64,000 bases of DNA from Astropecten irregularis (GCA_963971285.1 OZ020248.1:19923873-19987872); one strand, 5' to 3'; counted from the stretch's first letter, positions 11,166-21,910 are shown. The notes: generated by a model from the sequence alone, not told the origin. Numbers and translations are program-made.

Positions 11166-12681
11166 TCATAAATTAAGAATCCACTGAATGTACCGTAGTG
11201 GCCACGCACCTTCCCGTAAACATGCAATACACCTCGTCCTCATCTTGGAGGACAACCAACGCACTATTAGATACCTGTTCGGTTTCACCTGATGTAGAAC
11301 TGCGGGCTCCGGCAAGATCGGCACCATTTCTTTTCAGATATGCATAGAGGTGATTATCAGGATACTTGGTCAGAGAAAACATAAAGACGTAGGTGCCCGG
11401 GATATTACATGTGAAGGTACCCGTCTCAAGACTGATGTTGGTACCTGGTGAAAGTGTCAATGTACTATCGAAGGGCATACGGGTATAGATACCAGACTCG
11501 AAATATGATGCGCGCCTCATTGTAAAAGCCACTCGGTGCGGGTTGGTTGGTGCTTCCCCTTGGTTCCCCTTCTCACCCTTCAGACCAATTCCCCCAGTTG
11601 CTCCAGCTAATCCTGGTGGACCACGTGGACCCATCTTACCGGGCACGCCCATGCCATCTTCTCCTTTAGGTCCAGGGTTCCCAGGCTCTCCTTGCTCACC
11701 CACGGCTCCAGTCTCCCCTCTGTCACCTTTGGGCCCTGGTAGACCAATTTCACCCTTTAAGGGGCGGTCACACAGGCTTTCCCGTCTGTATCAAGTCTGT
11801 ATCGCGGGTAGAATTTAGAGATTTTTTTTGCCCGTGGTTGCCCGTGGTGGAAAATGTGCAAAATTGTCTCACCCGCGGTTTTCCCGTGGTATGCCCGCGG
11901 AACAACCGCCGGCGACTATTTCGCGTCCTCTTCACGGGTGAAGCGCGGCGGTACGGCGGCCTCATCGCGGATGAAGCACGGCGGTAATGCGGTCTACCAC
12001 GGGTTGCAGGCAAATCCCGCTTTTTTTATATACCTAAAATCAGACGTTGTATGGCCGTGGACAATCGTATTTTGGAACGTGTACAAGACGCCATTGAACG
12101 TGATTAAGCCGGTATTGGGCCGCTCTGTATACGCTGAGAAAGGCGTCTTACCGCGTGTAACCACGTATGAACCGCTGCCGTAGCACGTCCTAGCACGTTC
12201 GTTCAGCGTCTGTACCATGTCTGTAGCGCGTGTTTACCACGTGTGCCGCCCGCGGTTACCCGTGGTCTAAATTTTTGAGCAGCGCAAAACTTTTTCGAGC
12301 GGTCAACCGCGTGTGAATTTCTTAGCGCGTGTAACGCCGGGTAAAGTACGGCTGTAACGCGTCTTTATCTCGACCTCAAAGCGTCCAACAGCGTCTGCTT
12401 CACGGGCAGTAATTTTTGGCCGCGATACAGACGTGATACAGACGGGAAAGCCTGTGTGACCGCCCCTTTAGACCCACTGGTCCATAGGGTCCTGGTTGGC
12501 CTGGTATACCGGGGATGCCTGGTACAGCAGCAGGTCCCTGGCAGCACATTTGACCACACTCTGGAGTAGTAGGATTCATATCACTATTTGCAGGAGCAGG
12601 ATCGGTAATAGCAGCTTGTAGCTTGAGTAAATCACCCGTCAGGATGGAGACAACGAGGAGAAATATCAGTCGCTTATGCAT
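11166..12681 (-). pseudogene. Collagen-C1q secreted protein gene, copy A, disrupted
   Basis: This is the paralogue or allele of the intact gene at 59,409-60,230. The 12,681-12,471 part encodes the start MHKRLIFLLVVSILTGDLLK (signal peptide), a Cys cluster CGQMCC and the first Gly-X-Y triplets; 11,756-11,173 encodes the rest of the collagen stalk and a C1q head. Two lesions are visible. A 708-bp transposon (11,760-12,467) sits in the collagen exon and brings a stop. One A is missing in the run at about 11,225 (CATGCAATACACC against CATGCAAATACACC in B), which shifts the frame and replaces the last strand, including the FSGFLLYE end. The C1q head differs from copy B at about 31 of 107 residues while the stalk and signal peptide are nearly identical. 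An assembly error could mimic the frameshift but not the insertion. Confidence 0.88.
11760..12467. mobile_element. PIF/Harbinger-type MITE in the C1q coding exon
   Basis: 708 bp with inverted ends AGGGGCGGTCACACAGGCTT and AAGCCTGTGTGACCGCCCCT; the inverted match runs about 34 bp. It is flanked by TTA on both sides (11,757-11,759 and 12,468-12,470). Copy B has the uninterrupted site CACCCTTTAGACCC at about 60,018, so the 3-bp TTA duplication is directly readable. A TTA/TWA target duplication is the mark of PIF/Harbinger elements. The inside is GC-rich with many CCCGTGGT, CCGCGGTT and CACGTG motifs, and has no transposase. Confidence 0.88.
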
Positions 12682-15123
12682 CTAAAATGTGAAGGGAAAA
12701 GTGGAAAACAAAGTGTAGGGTAATAGAAAGATAAGGACACCAAGAAATTAGACAACAAAGGACCACAACCAATTCTTTAATTTTGGAGGTAATATCAAAC
12801 TTTGGGTTTTGACAAAGAAATACAGATTCATGGGAAGATACAGTAACAGTCAATCTGTTAAATTTTCAGTCCCATACATTGCTAACATTTTGAGAAAACA
12901 GTGAAAAACGGCCACAATATTTCTTGAGTCTTTTCTCTTTTATTTGCACGTAATTATATGCACATTCCATGATTACATAATCACAACAGATTTCATATGA
13001 TTGTAAAGAGGAATAATAAAGCTTTCCAATGATACCAGTTTCACAGTTTATAGATCAGTAACAAAAAAGATATCGTCCCTCAAATTTGAGTTTCAGAACT
13101 TTTTTGATGGGTTCCCATTTTTACAACGATACAAAATGGTCTTGGAAAAGCAACAAATAGCACGGATATTTTGACCGCCGATCGGAGCGTAATGACTTCC
13201 ACTGTGCATGGTTCAGTCAGTAAATGAAAAAGATTCTAACGTGCTGATTTTTTAAACGCCACCTTTACAGGGCATGTACAACGTTGGTAAAGGTGACAGA
13301 ACAGCACTCACACTCATTTTGTCTAATTCAGCATTTATGTACATGAAATGATAAACCTGTGAAAATGTTAACCTTCGATAAAGATCCTGCTAGGATCGAA
13401 ACGTCAGGTCCTCCTAACTCCAAGCATTTTATAAATTTCAGGTCATTTAATATTTGGCTGATGAGCAGTTTGCAGCAGTTTATTACTTGTATTGCTGTGA
13501 AAATTTGAGCTCAATCGGACATCTGAGTCCCGAGAAAATAGCGAAAACCCGACTCAATTATTCTTATAAAACATACAGTGTTTGGTTTTACTCTTTCTTG
13601 ATAAATAAAGCATTTTAGGCAGAAATATTTTAACGGTATACCAGCACCATCTTCATATACCCTGAAGTTATTCATCAATTGTTAAATATGTTTGCCAATG
13701 AATCTGTATTTCTTTGACAAAAACCAAAGTATGAGATTACCTTTAAAGAGATCAGTTGTTGGCTCGAACGAACCTCCCCAATTAACTTTTCTTTTGTTTA
13801 CAAACAACGGCTCATGGTTGACATTCGGGACGGGTAAATGTTCCAAAAAAATCTTCTTGACAGACAATATGACCAAAATGTTACATTTTTTTTGCAAACT
13901 TCCTAGGACAAAAAACTCCACCCCATTATTGTTTGTTTTCTTTCCATAACATTCAACAATATCTTCTTTATGAAACATTTTGTACAATTTGTGGTTTTAT
14001 GTTTTTTCTTTGCATTGATTTCCATCTTTCCAGGATTTTGGTTGAAGTAATTTCCCATAAATAGACAGCCATGCAAAATGGCCAGTCTAAAATCTTTAAG
14101 GCTCGAAACTTTTTGAGCCAATCATTGAAGATACTATCATACTTTGATAGGAAACCAAAACATAAAAAACTTCATATATTTACCTATAACTTACAGGGTA
14201 TAAATATTGTGGTGGTTAATTTTTTTTATCCAGAAATTAGTAAAACAACGACCAAAAAAATTTTGGGGCAAAGATTAAAGAAATTCCGAGGGCGTTTTTT
14301 ACTGTTTCCTCAAAAAAGTCGGCCTCGTATGGGACTGTGAATTTCACAGATGACTGTTTTGATATTTTTGCCCAGGAATCTGCATTTCTTTGACAAAACG
14401 AAATGACGTATGATCTTTAAGCAATGCAGCAAAGTAAAGCTTCAATCTCAAATTTTCTTTTTTGTTTCAATTTTTTCAAACCAATTACTCGATATTTTGG
14501 TGCAAAATCTAATCAAAACAATATCAGGAGTATTAGCGATCAGAAGAGGTTTAAGACTTTCGAGAGGAATAATATGTGTAAATGTATAGCACATGACTGG
14601 TAAAAGTCACAGTGTATCAGTCACACTTTGTCTGATAAACACATGTATACGTGAAATAATAAACCTGTGAAAATTTGAGCTCAATTGGACATCTGAGTCA
14701 CGAGAAATAACAAAAACGTGACTCAATTTTTCCAATAAAAAAACATTCTAATAAAAAGAATGGTTTGGATCTTGCCCCGAAATCAAAACTGTTTTCGGGC
14801 TTTGTTTTTCTAATTTCTGGATAAATGCACCATTTCAGGCGGAAATATTGTAACAGTGTGTTTCTACAAGAACCATCTTCATATCCGTAAGTTAATACGT
14901 AAATCTGTGAACATTTCTGTTTGGGTATGTTACCAATCCTGTACTGTACCATTAAGTCTATTAATAACTCTGATAATCCTTGGAAACTTACCTCGCTACT
15001 TCATCAATGTGAAAATTGCATGTGATTTTTTTTTTTAATATAATATATCTACACCCCAAAACTTACGCGTGTAAGAATTGTAAGTAATAATTTGCTGCAA
15101 ACTGCTCATCAACCGAAATGACC
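12682..15123. other. Cluster of decayed MITEs, no gene
   Basis: Matches about 60,231-63,904 of copy B once the 752-bp insertion there is removed. It contains decayed TTAA-family pieces (about 12,775-12,940; 13,560-13,760; 14,127-14,400) and members of a second family. The second family has core CACTCACACTNNNTCTGAT, AGCTCAATCGGACATCTGAG and GTTACCAATCCTGTACTGTA (about 13,270-13,670; 14,580-14,957). A TTTGTTTACAAACAACGG unit lies at 13,730-14,120. The upstream flank of the C1q gene shows a strong minus-strand 3' splice-site pattern ending TTTTAG just before the ATG at 12,681. Confidence 0.6.
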
Positions 15124-15127
15124 TTAA

Positions 15128-15483
15128 AGGTAGTATCATACTTTGATTTTTGTCAAAGAAATACAGATTCATCGGCAAAAATATCAAGGAAGATACAGTA
15201 ACAGTCATCTGTGAAAATTTCAGTCCCATACGTTTGCCCACGTTTTGAGAAAATAGTGAAAAACGACCACAGTATTTCTTCAATAAGTCTTTTCTCTTTT
15301 ATTTTTGATCTTTTAAAGGATCAAAAAGATTCGTTGTTTTACTAATTTCTAAAAAATACATCACTTCAGGCGGAAAAAAATTTACGGTAGGTTTCTACCA
15401 GCATCATCTTCATACCCTGAAAGTTATACGTAAATCTGTGAACATTTCTATTTTTGGTCTCTTGCCAAAGTATGAAACTACCT
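15128..15483. mobile_element. TTAA-family MITE, nearly complete
   Basis: 356 bp between TTAA tetramers at 15,124 and 15,484. Left end AGGTAGTATCATACTTTGAT; right end inverted but mutated (TATGAAACTACCT). Family core in order: GTCAAAGAAATACAGATTCA, CAGTCATCTGTGAAAATTTC, AGAAAATAGTGAAAAACG, TTTTAAAGGATCAAAAAG. Non-coding. A match at the window end (63,905-64,000) shows that it is shared with copy B. Confidence 0.85.
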
Positions 15484-15607
15484 TTAAATAATTATATCAA
15501 ATGCTTGGAAATAGAAGCGCCTGACGTTTCGATCCTATAGCAGGATCTTTCTCTGAGGCTAAATGCATGTACATACCCTCTTGTCAATAATTAATTACCG
15601 TAGCCTC

Positions 15608-15967
15608 TTAAAGGTAGTATCATACTTTGTTTTTTGTCAAAGAAGTACAGATTCATGGGCAAAAATATCAAGGAAGATACAGTTACAGTCATCTGTGAAA
15701 ATTTCAGTCCCATACGTTTGCCCACGTTTTGAGAAAATAGTGAAAAACGACCACAGTATTTCTTAAGTCTTTTCTCTTTTATTTTTGATCTTTTAAAGGA
15801 TCAAAAAGATTTGTTGTTTTACTTATTTCTGAAAAATACATCACTTCAGGCGAAAAAAATTTAACGGTAGGTTTCTACCAGCATCATTTTCATACCCTGA
15901 AAGTTATACGTAAATCTGTGAACATTTCTATTTTTGGTCTCTTGCCAAAGTATGATACTACCTTTAA
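15608..15967. mobile_element. TTAA-family MITE, complete
   Basis: 352 bp (15,612-15,963) between TTAA at 15,608-15,611 and 15,964-15,967, with well-kept inverted ends AGGTAGTATCATACTTTG / CAAAGTATGATACTACCT. Together with the 120-bp spacer before it, this forms a direct tandem repeat of about 480 bp with the preceding MITE and spacer. Confidence 0.88.
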
Positions 15968-16082
15968 ATAATTATATCAAATGCTTGGAAATAGGAGCGC
16001 ATGACGTTTCGATCCTATAGCAGGATCTTTCTCGGAGGCTAAATGCATGTACATACCCTCTTGTCAATAATTAATTAACCTC

Positions 16083-16448
16083 TTAAAGGTAGCATCATAC
16101 TTTGTTTTTTGTCAAAGAAGTACAGATTCATGGGCAAAAATATCAAGGACGATACAGTTACAGTCATCTGTGAAAATTTTAGTCCCTTACGTTGCCCACT
16201 TTTTTAGAAAAGAGTGAAAAGCGGCCACAGTATTTCTTAAGTCTTGTCTCTTTTATTGTTGATCTTTTAAAAGATCAAAAATAATTTTGGTCACTGGTTT
16301 TACTCTTTTCTGGATAAATACAGCATTTCAGGCAGAACATTTTTAATGGTATGTTTCTACCATCACCAACTTTATACCCTGTAAGTTATAGGTAAATCTG
16401 TGAACATTTCTGTTTCGGTATGCTACCAAAGTATGATACTACCTTTAA
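16083..16448. mobile_element. TTAA-family MITE, complete, other subfamily
   Basis: Element 16,087-16,444 between TTAA tetramers. The left part is like its two neighbours, but the right part (GCAGAACATTTTTAATGGTA, ACCCTGTAAGTTATAGG) matches the subfamily seen at 7,095 and 51,841. Confidence 0.85.
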
Positions 16449-17463
16449 AATATGTTCCTGCTTGGGATAAAACGTCAGGCCTTCCCAGCTGATATTAAGA
16501 CAACTTGTTTCAAACTTGAAGAGCACTTACCTTGCTAGGAATTGTCTTTCTTGATAAAATTGGACCCTCTCTTAATCAGCCTCTCTTTGTATAGAATGAT
16601 CTGCAAAGTTCAGATGGGATGTTTCATGTGGACCAGGGAGCGGCCGCCTCGGCTTTTTAACTCACCACTGATTTCCTGAGCAGTGATCGAGTAAAATTTG
16701 TTCAGCGTGTGATTGGTCTACCAGCGCTGTCAATCAAATATCACGTACAGTAATCACAGACACATTATAACACTGACTTGTATTTGACTGACAGATCATA
16801 ATATTCATGTTTATGTACATGTAGCAAATGCATCCGCCAGTGACTTACAGGACATTACCATAAATCATGTTTGTGTATGGCATAGGGCCTATTTCACCAG
16901 TCACTTGATTGACAGATGATCATGAATATGCATTAAGCAGCACATATAACGGTGGTTTTGATTGGATGGCATTTATAGACACATGCTAACTGAGTCCATG
17001 CATGCTTGTAGTTCAATACCATTACCATGGAGTATTTCCTTCCTCCATGGTTGTACACAATTCACTTGTAATAAGGAAATAGTCCGTGCTTATTGACAAA
17101 TGTACTATAAAGCAACTTTACATGTAGATCCATTTTTTACAGCGGCGTATTTAGGGAAAACGGGGCCATGGAAAGCGTGAAAATTGCGCCCCAAATTCCA
17201 ACTTCTGACACCAATGGGAAAAAAAATCAGACAATTTGGAATTTGAATCTTTCTTTCTTTGTTCATTGGATTAGATTTCTAATAATGTTGCACTGATTTG
17301 TTTTTTTGGCGCCCCCCCCCCCCTTAAAGTGGCGCCCAGTTGGTGCACATGCCCCCTCCCCCAGCCCGGTCCCTAGTTTCACCACTGTGTGAGACTCCCC
17401 GGATTAGGTTTTTAAAATGTGAAGTTGGGGGGGGGGGGGGGGTGTTACTGTGGTCAATGGAAG
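16449..17463. other. No gene seen
   Basis: AT-rich DNA with no coding frame, apart from a repeat with CAGCGGCGTATTTAGGG and runs of C (about 17,310) and G (about 17,427). The open frame at 17,324-17,515 runs through these homopolymers and is not credible. Confidence 0.5.
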
Positions 17464-17660
17464 TTAAAGGTAGTATCATACTTTGGTAAGAAACCACCCA
17501 AACAGAAATATCCACAGATTTACGTATAACTTACAGGGTATGAAGATGGTGGTGGTAGAAACATACCGTTAACATGTTTCCGCCTGAAATGTTGTATTTA
17601 TCCAGAAATTAGTAAAACAAGACCGAAAATCTTTTTGATCTTTTTAAAGATTTTTTAAAA
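17464..17660. mobile_element. Half of a TTAA-family MITE joined to piggyBac coding DNA
   Basis: TTAA at 17,464, then AGGTAGTATCATACTTTGGT and about 190 bp of the family half (TACAGGGTATGAAGATGGTG, TTTCCGCCTGAAATG, AAAATCTTTTTGATCTTT). At 17,660 it runs directly into the 3' end of the piggyBac transposase fragment instead of into the second MITE half. It may be the end of a piggyBac parent element, or a MITE truncated by chance. Confidence 0.6.
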
Positions 17661-18115
17661 TCAGCCCATTCCTCTCATGTATTTGTTGTATTCCTCGATG
17701 GAACCAGGCTTTGCCACATTTCGATAACCGTTGTTATCATGTCGGGAGCGAATTATTTTGTTAGTGACATCACAGTTACCCACAGTGTTGAGCAAGTTGA
17801 CTTGCCGCTTGTCAAACCACACATTACAAAGTTGGCCGCCTTTTTCATGGAATGATGCAGGATCTTCCTTCTTCACCTTGTTAGTCTTCAGGTTGGCAGC
17901 TTTTCTTTTGGCATTGCCTTTGCCATGCTTTTTACTGTTCCATAACACCTGAAACCGAGGTCAGATAGCTTCTGAAAGAAGGCAGGACTTGTATAATAAT
18001 TATCACAATAGATAAGATGTCCTTTGTTCTCGTAGCCCTGAATCAAGTCCAGCATTACATGGCTACTGACATACATGTCCAGGGTACGCCTTAAGGATTT
18101 TTTTTTGTGTAGCAA
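17661..18115 (-). pseudogene. piggyBac transposase, C-terminal half of catalytic domain
   Basis: Minus-strand frames encode a PGBD4-like DDE_Tnp_1_7 segment. First comes VMLDLIQGYENKGHLIYCDN with YYTSP, containing the second catalytic Asp in the CDNYYTSP motif, then LGFRCYGTV. After a frameshift near 17,940 come GQLCNVWFDKRQVNLLNTVG and KPGSIEEYNKYMRG. The frame stops exactly where the GVD..D motif with the third Asp is expected. The pieces upstream (19,310-19,420) carry the first Asp. Dead: at least one frameshift, a truncation and a 1.2-kb insertion. DNA transposon, minus strand. Confidence 0.85.
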
Positions 18116-19305
18116 AATTGCTAATCAATTTTATTTTTGTATAGCAGTTTGCAAATTTTGCATAGCAGTTTTGATTTGCAGCTTTGCTTAACAAATAATA
18201 AATGATTACGTTACGTTATGTAGGCCTACATGTATAAAAAGAAGGAAAATTTCAGTAAATTTGCATCGGTGAGTGATAAAGAATTTGTTTTGTTTGTTTT
18301 ACCTGTACACTGAGTTTATGAGCACTGTATTCTATAGTGCTGTGCATTTTCGGAGCTTTTGAAAACCAGAAAACGCTTTGAAAAAATTAGCGGTTGCCCA
18401 AGCTCCGATTTATAAAAATGAATGACAGCTCTACATTACACACGTGTTGATAATGTGCACGATCAATGGATGCATAGCGATGTAGGAGTGTGTAAAACAT
18501 GCTACAACGATCGTTGCGCCGACGTATACATTCAGTTTCTGGTCTCGATCTAATTGCGTGTTTGGGAATATATGCGATGATTTGGTGCCGGCAACCTGAC
18601 AGAATATTCAGTCAGAATCGCTCATAACTTGCTCAGCGTGACATGTCACATTTCTTACTGAAAAATCTGCATTGAAGCCGGCCGAAATCTACGGACCACG
18701 GTACCGAGCGCAACCTGACTGCATGCACCAAATACACACGTTTTACGTACGACATGTAGGCTTAGACTTCCGGCCCGATTGCGAATTAGCACTGTGTACT
18801 GCTGGTGCACAACGTATGCTTTGAATGGTGCGGCGCTGATAGACATCGTGGAATTTTGTGGATGCAATGCTGCTGCTGCATTGGCCAGGCAATGCGGCCA
18901 CGTGGTGTGCATGCTGGTGATCAATGGTGTGTGCGTGCCTGTGCGTGTTTCACAGTCTGGGTACCGACTCGGGGTGTACACGTACGTGCTGCTTACGCGT
19001 CAAAGAAATTGAAGTTCTTTTTCAGTATTTAAGCTTAATAATGATGTAGGTTTACCATGTCCGATAGTTTGTGAAATACAGTGGACCGAAGTTTGGTGGC
19101 AAGTACACTTTGTGTCAACTTTTCATGATCAAAATGTTGTATTATCTTGTATAGCAGTTTTGCAACGCACTTTAAAAATTGCATCGTAGTCGGCCTCGAA
19201 TGCGTCGCAAATTGCGATGCTATACCGGCTATTGCGGACCCTGTACATGTCCATAGGATCATCCTACTAGGATGGTTGATCGATGGGTCCAGTGGATGCT
19301 GCACA
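18116..19305. mobile_element. Insertion splitting the piggyBac fragment
   Basis: About 1.2 kb separates two collinear piggyBac pieces. Near both ends there are GTATAGCAGTTT-like motifs, and the junctions carry inverse TACATGTCC/GGGTACGCC-type bases (about 18,075-18,095 and 19,235-19,255). The terminal structure is not clean. The middle is CpG-richer and has no recognisable protein; open frames at 18,655-19,032 overlap on both strands and look accidental. Confidence 0.4.
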
Positions 19306-19420
19306 GGGAGGCTGGGAAACTCCTTCTGACCGGTATACAAACTCCATGAACATGTATAATATGTCACAGAGTCAGTCAAGGTAAAAGCCTTCATGTCCCA
19401 TTTCACTGGATTTCTCAACA
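19306..19420 (-). pseudogene. piggyBac transposase, start of catalytic domain
   Basis: The minus strand reads RNPVKWDMKAFTLTDSVT, then CSWSLYTGQKE. In piggyBac transposases this is the KP.KWG.K.F.L.DS.TGY..... YTG block, whose DS holds the first catalytic Asp. It lies upstream, in transposase order, of the 18,115-17,661 piece, so both came from one element. Confidence 0.75.
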
Positions 19421-19516
19421 GTCCATTGATCCCTGTAGCATACTTTCATCGGGCAGTTTGGTTTTTTGTGTAATTACCACATCGTACCTGATTGTTGACA
19501 TTGGGAGTGTATCATT

Positions 19517-19807
19517 TTAGAAACTGAAGGACAGCTTTGTTATTAAAGTCTTCTCAAGTTTTGATAAAGGAATATGTGGAGAATGAACTACATGTAAAAT
19601 ACTTGAAGTAAGAAGCTTCAAATATGCCTCCATTCTTGCCACATTTGAAGTTGGGACACCCCTCCATTCCCCTGATGCATGCTTTTCAAAAAGTGTCATC
19701 AAGCATCTGTAATTTATAGACAGACAGGTCAAAGCCTTTCTACACGTACGGTGATCAATCCACCGGGTACCTTGGGCACATCTTGGCTTTACAACATGTT
19801 GCTTCAT
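19517..19807 (-). pseudogene. ZNF862-like / hAT-type transposase fragment
   Basis: The minus strand reads AQGTRWIDHRTCRKALTCLS and then NYRCLMTLFEKHASG, followed by ARMEAYLKLLTSS. GTRW..H...AL..L..NY is a typical block of the RNase-H region of hAT-derived proteins of the ZNF862/KIAA1586 group. It is a short fragment with no intact domain. A neighbouring piece at 21,560-21,900 carries the block expected just after it, but lies on the wrong side, so the order has been rearranged or two elements are present. Confidence 0.6.
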
Positions 19808-19859
19808 TGGGGTAGATTAGCAACTTCCTTTAAGTTGCCATTATTTAGGGCTGAGTCAT

Positions 19860-20779
19860 CACATCACATTATATTCAATTATTAATTTAATACATAATTT
19901 GAACTGTTGACACCTTCTTATTAGTAAATATGTACACCCTTGTCTTTGGTTGTCGTGAGCAATTGAGCATTCACAAATGACAGTCAAACTGACTTTCATC
20001 CAGCACAGTTTAAATGTTCCCAGACCATCTAACTTGAAAGAAAATCTTGGTCCTTGGCTGATTGTCCGGATGGAAAAAGGCATCCTAAGGCCTACCCTTC
20101 TTGCACAGCTGGGCAAAGGTACAGTCGGTAGACACATTAATTTACTCGTTCCATACCAGCATGAGATTCAGTCGCCCTGGTGCGATGCATCCAACCAAAT
20201 TGAATACAGATCATTGTGCTTTTCCCACTTTGTATCTGTTTGTCAGGAACCTGAGGCGCTGCATGAACTCTCTTCTTCTGTATTTAACCCTTAATTAACA
20301 CGCTGCTATTAATCCACCTGCAATATCCTGTGGTGCTGAATTTCCTGTGTGTAGCTGGCAGAAATAAACAACTGAATTTACAAACATGTTTTTCTTCATA
20401 AAGACAGTGTTTTATGCAAAATAAAAATGTTCTTCACAACAAAATTCCCTATCTGACAGTGCTATCTGACCTGGGTCTGTCCACACTAATGGTACCTTTT
20501 TTTTAATAAAAGATAACTTTTGGGGTGTGAAATGGGAGGTGGATTTAAGATCAGGTTTTTTGCTCATTTTTGTTTCCTGAACATTCCTGTATTCATTCGT
20601 GTTTGTACTGGAAAGAAAAAGGCTGATTCACTGGATATGTAGGAAATTACAAGGTCATCTTTAAGATGAAATGAACGATTATGTTAGAAGATGAGCCGGT
20701 GCAGTATTGTGAGCAAGTGTGTGAGTTTGGCTGTATTGCTTGTTGGTTTCCCTGGCGATGGTGTTTTGGAACGCTCTGA
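19860..20779. other. No recognised gene
   Basis: A plus-strand frame (19,977-20,294, 105 aa) is open but resembles nothing I know. Transposase debris surrounds it. No repeats or RNA genes were recognised. Confidence 0.4.
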
Positions 20780-21540
20780 TAAAGGTCTAGTATTTCAGGG
20801 AATCACCATCAAATGTAGGCAGTTCCACCTTGGGCAATTGGAGCACGTCCACCAGGGATTGCTGATGATAACGGGTGTCAGTTATCAGTTCCTGTAACAA
20901 ATTACTCATGTTAGGTTGGTGTGACTGTGGTGGTGCAGCAGCAGCAACAGGTGTAGGGACAAAGTATGGTGTTGGTATATAGCTAGGCTTTGCAAACTGG
21001 GATGGGGCGTGTCTGGGCGTGGTCATATTCCAGTGGGTGCTTGGTGTGTAGGTTGAATCGTAGGATTGGGTTTGAAGCTCACGTCTGAAGATCCGTCCTC
21101 AGCCTCAGCATACATGTATGTTTTGGCCAAAGCGTCGGCTCTGGCACACTTGACTCTCAGCTCAAGTTCACGCTTCCTCTTTTGTAATTTGAGCTGACGC
21201 TGCTGGATCTCCATATGAACTTGAAGACTTTCAAATTCGATGGCATTTTGCTTGTCAAGGGCCTTGGCCTTGGCCTTGGCCTTGGCCTCAGTGCTGCTCT
21301 CTCCTCTCTGGCTCTGATGTGGGCACTGGAAGCTGATGACTTCAATGATGAAGAAGTTGACCCGGTACGTGAGGGTCGGTGTGATCGGTGACTGTGCTGG
21401 CTTGCTGAGTCAACAACATTGATATCATGCTATTGTAGTCCAATTCTCCATGACTGTCTGGGAAATCACCATCTCCGCTGTTCACATATATATTCGTACT
21501 TCTCCATAATGGCATGGGAAAAGTCACGGCAACCATGATT
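20780..21540 (-). mobile_element. BEL/Pao-type LTR element gag-like fossil
   Basis: Fossil fragment of a BEL/Pao-like gag region on the minus strand. A charged region rich in E/K/R/A with REERAAL and QQRQLKLQKRKRELELR blocks is followed by a Pro/Gln-rich spacer and LPKVELPTFDGDSLKY, the phrase that opens the conserved gag core of this superfamily. No pol, no integrase and no LTR were found. It is broken, with roughly three or more breaks, and is only a remnant. A GCCAAG microsatellite lies inside at about 21,260-21,290. Confidence 0.6.
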
Positions 21541-21910
21541 TTTTTATGTACTTTTTCTGCAGGTCCCCAGAATGTGATGTTAGTGTGACATCCTTGAACT
21601 GCATTGCCTTTTCCGCTGTCACTTTAGTGATAACCTTCCACAGGTGCTGCCCAGGTGTTTCAATGCAAATGTTGAGACATGCTGTGGTAACTTTGATATT
21701 GTCTCTTACTGCACAAATGGGCAAGTCGTTGTCCTAAAGGGCTCGAGACAGTTCTGCAAGATGTGATACTAAATCTTGGTACAGGGCAAGGTACAATACA
21801 AACTTGTATGACTTGAGCCTCTTCAGGTAGCCCTTCAATTTGCATCATTTTAAAAAGGGGTAGGTAGTAAACATGTTTACTGGCCACTTTGTCAAATTTT
21901 GTCGGAGATT
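21541..21910 (-). pseudogene. ZNF862-like / hAT-type fragment
   Basis: The minus strand encodes KGYLKRLKSYKFVLYLALYQ, then LVSHLAELSRALQDNDLPIC and IKVTTACLNICIETPGQ. A KSY.FVL.L.L..D....L..LS...Q.D.L block is typical of ZNF862/KIAA1586-like hAT-derived proteins. It has frameshifts and is a fragment. See 19,517-19,807 for the block that should precede it. Confidence 0.55.

Larger units (their letters stand above)
1..15220. repeat. Segmental duplication, copy A
   Basis: Positions 1 to about 15,220 align in order and orientation with 43,097-64,000. Matching landmarks include the opening bases, a LINE fragment, the 60-bp minisatellite, the collagen-C1q gene and the MITE cluster after it. Eye comparison gives about 1-5% mismatch in many non-coding blocks, plus many indels. 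Copy A is about 5.7 kb shorter than B because it lacks several insertions and one 3-kb MITE-bounded block. Both outer borders lie outside the window. It may be a real tandem duplication (offset about 43-49 kb) or two alleles kept apart in an assembly; the sequence alone cannot decide. Confidence 0.9.

Noticed and set aside
11768-12218. Open frames inside the insertion in C1q copy A
   Set aside because: They lie within a non-autonomous MITE made of CCCGTGGT-like repeats and match no transposase.
13682-13987. 101-aa minus-strand frame resembling the one at 10,166-10,447
   Set aside because: The similarity is between two repeat units; the frame is broken in copy B at 62,040-62,350.
18655-19032. 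Overlapping open frames in the piggyBac insertion
   Set aside because: Open on both strands, no splice signals, no family resemblance.
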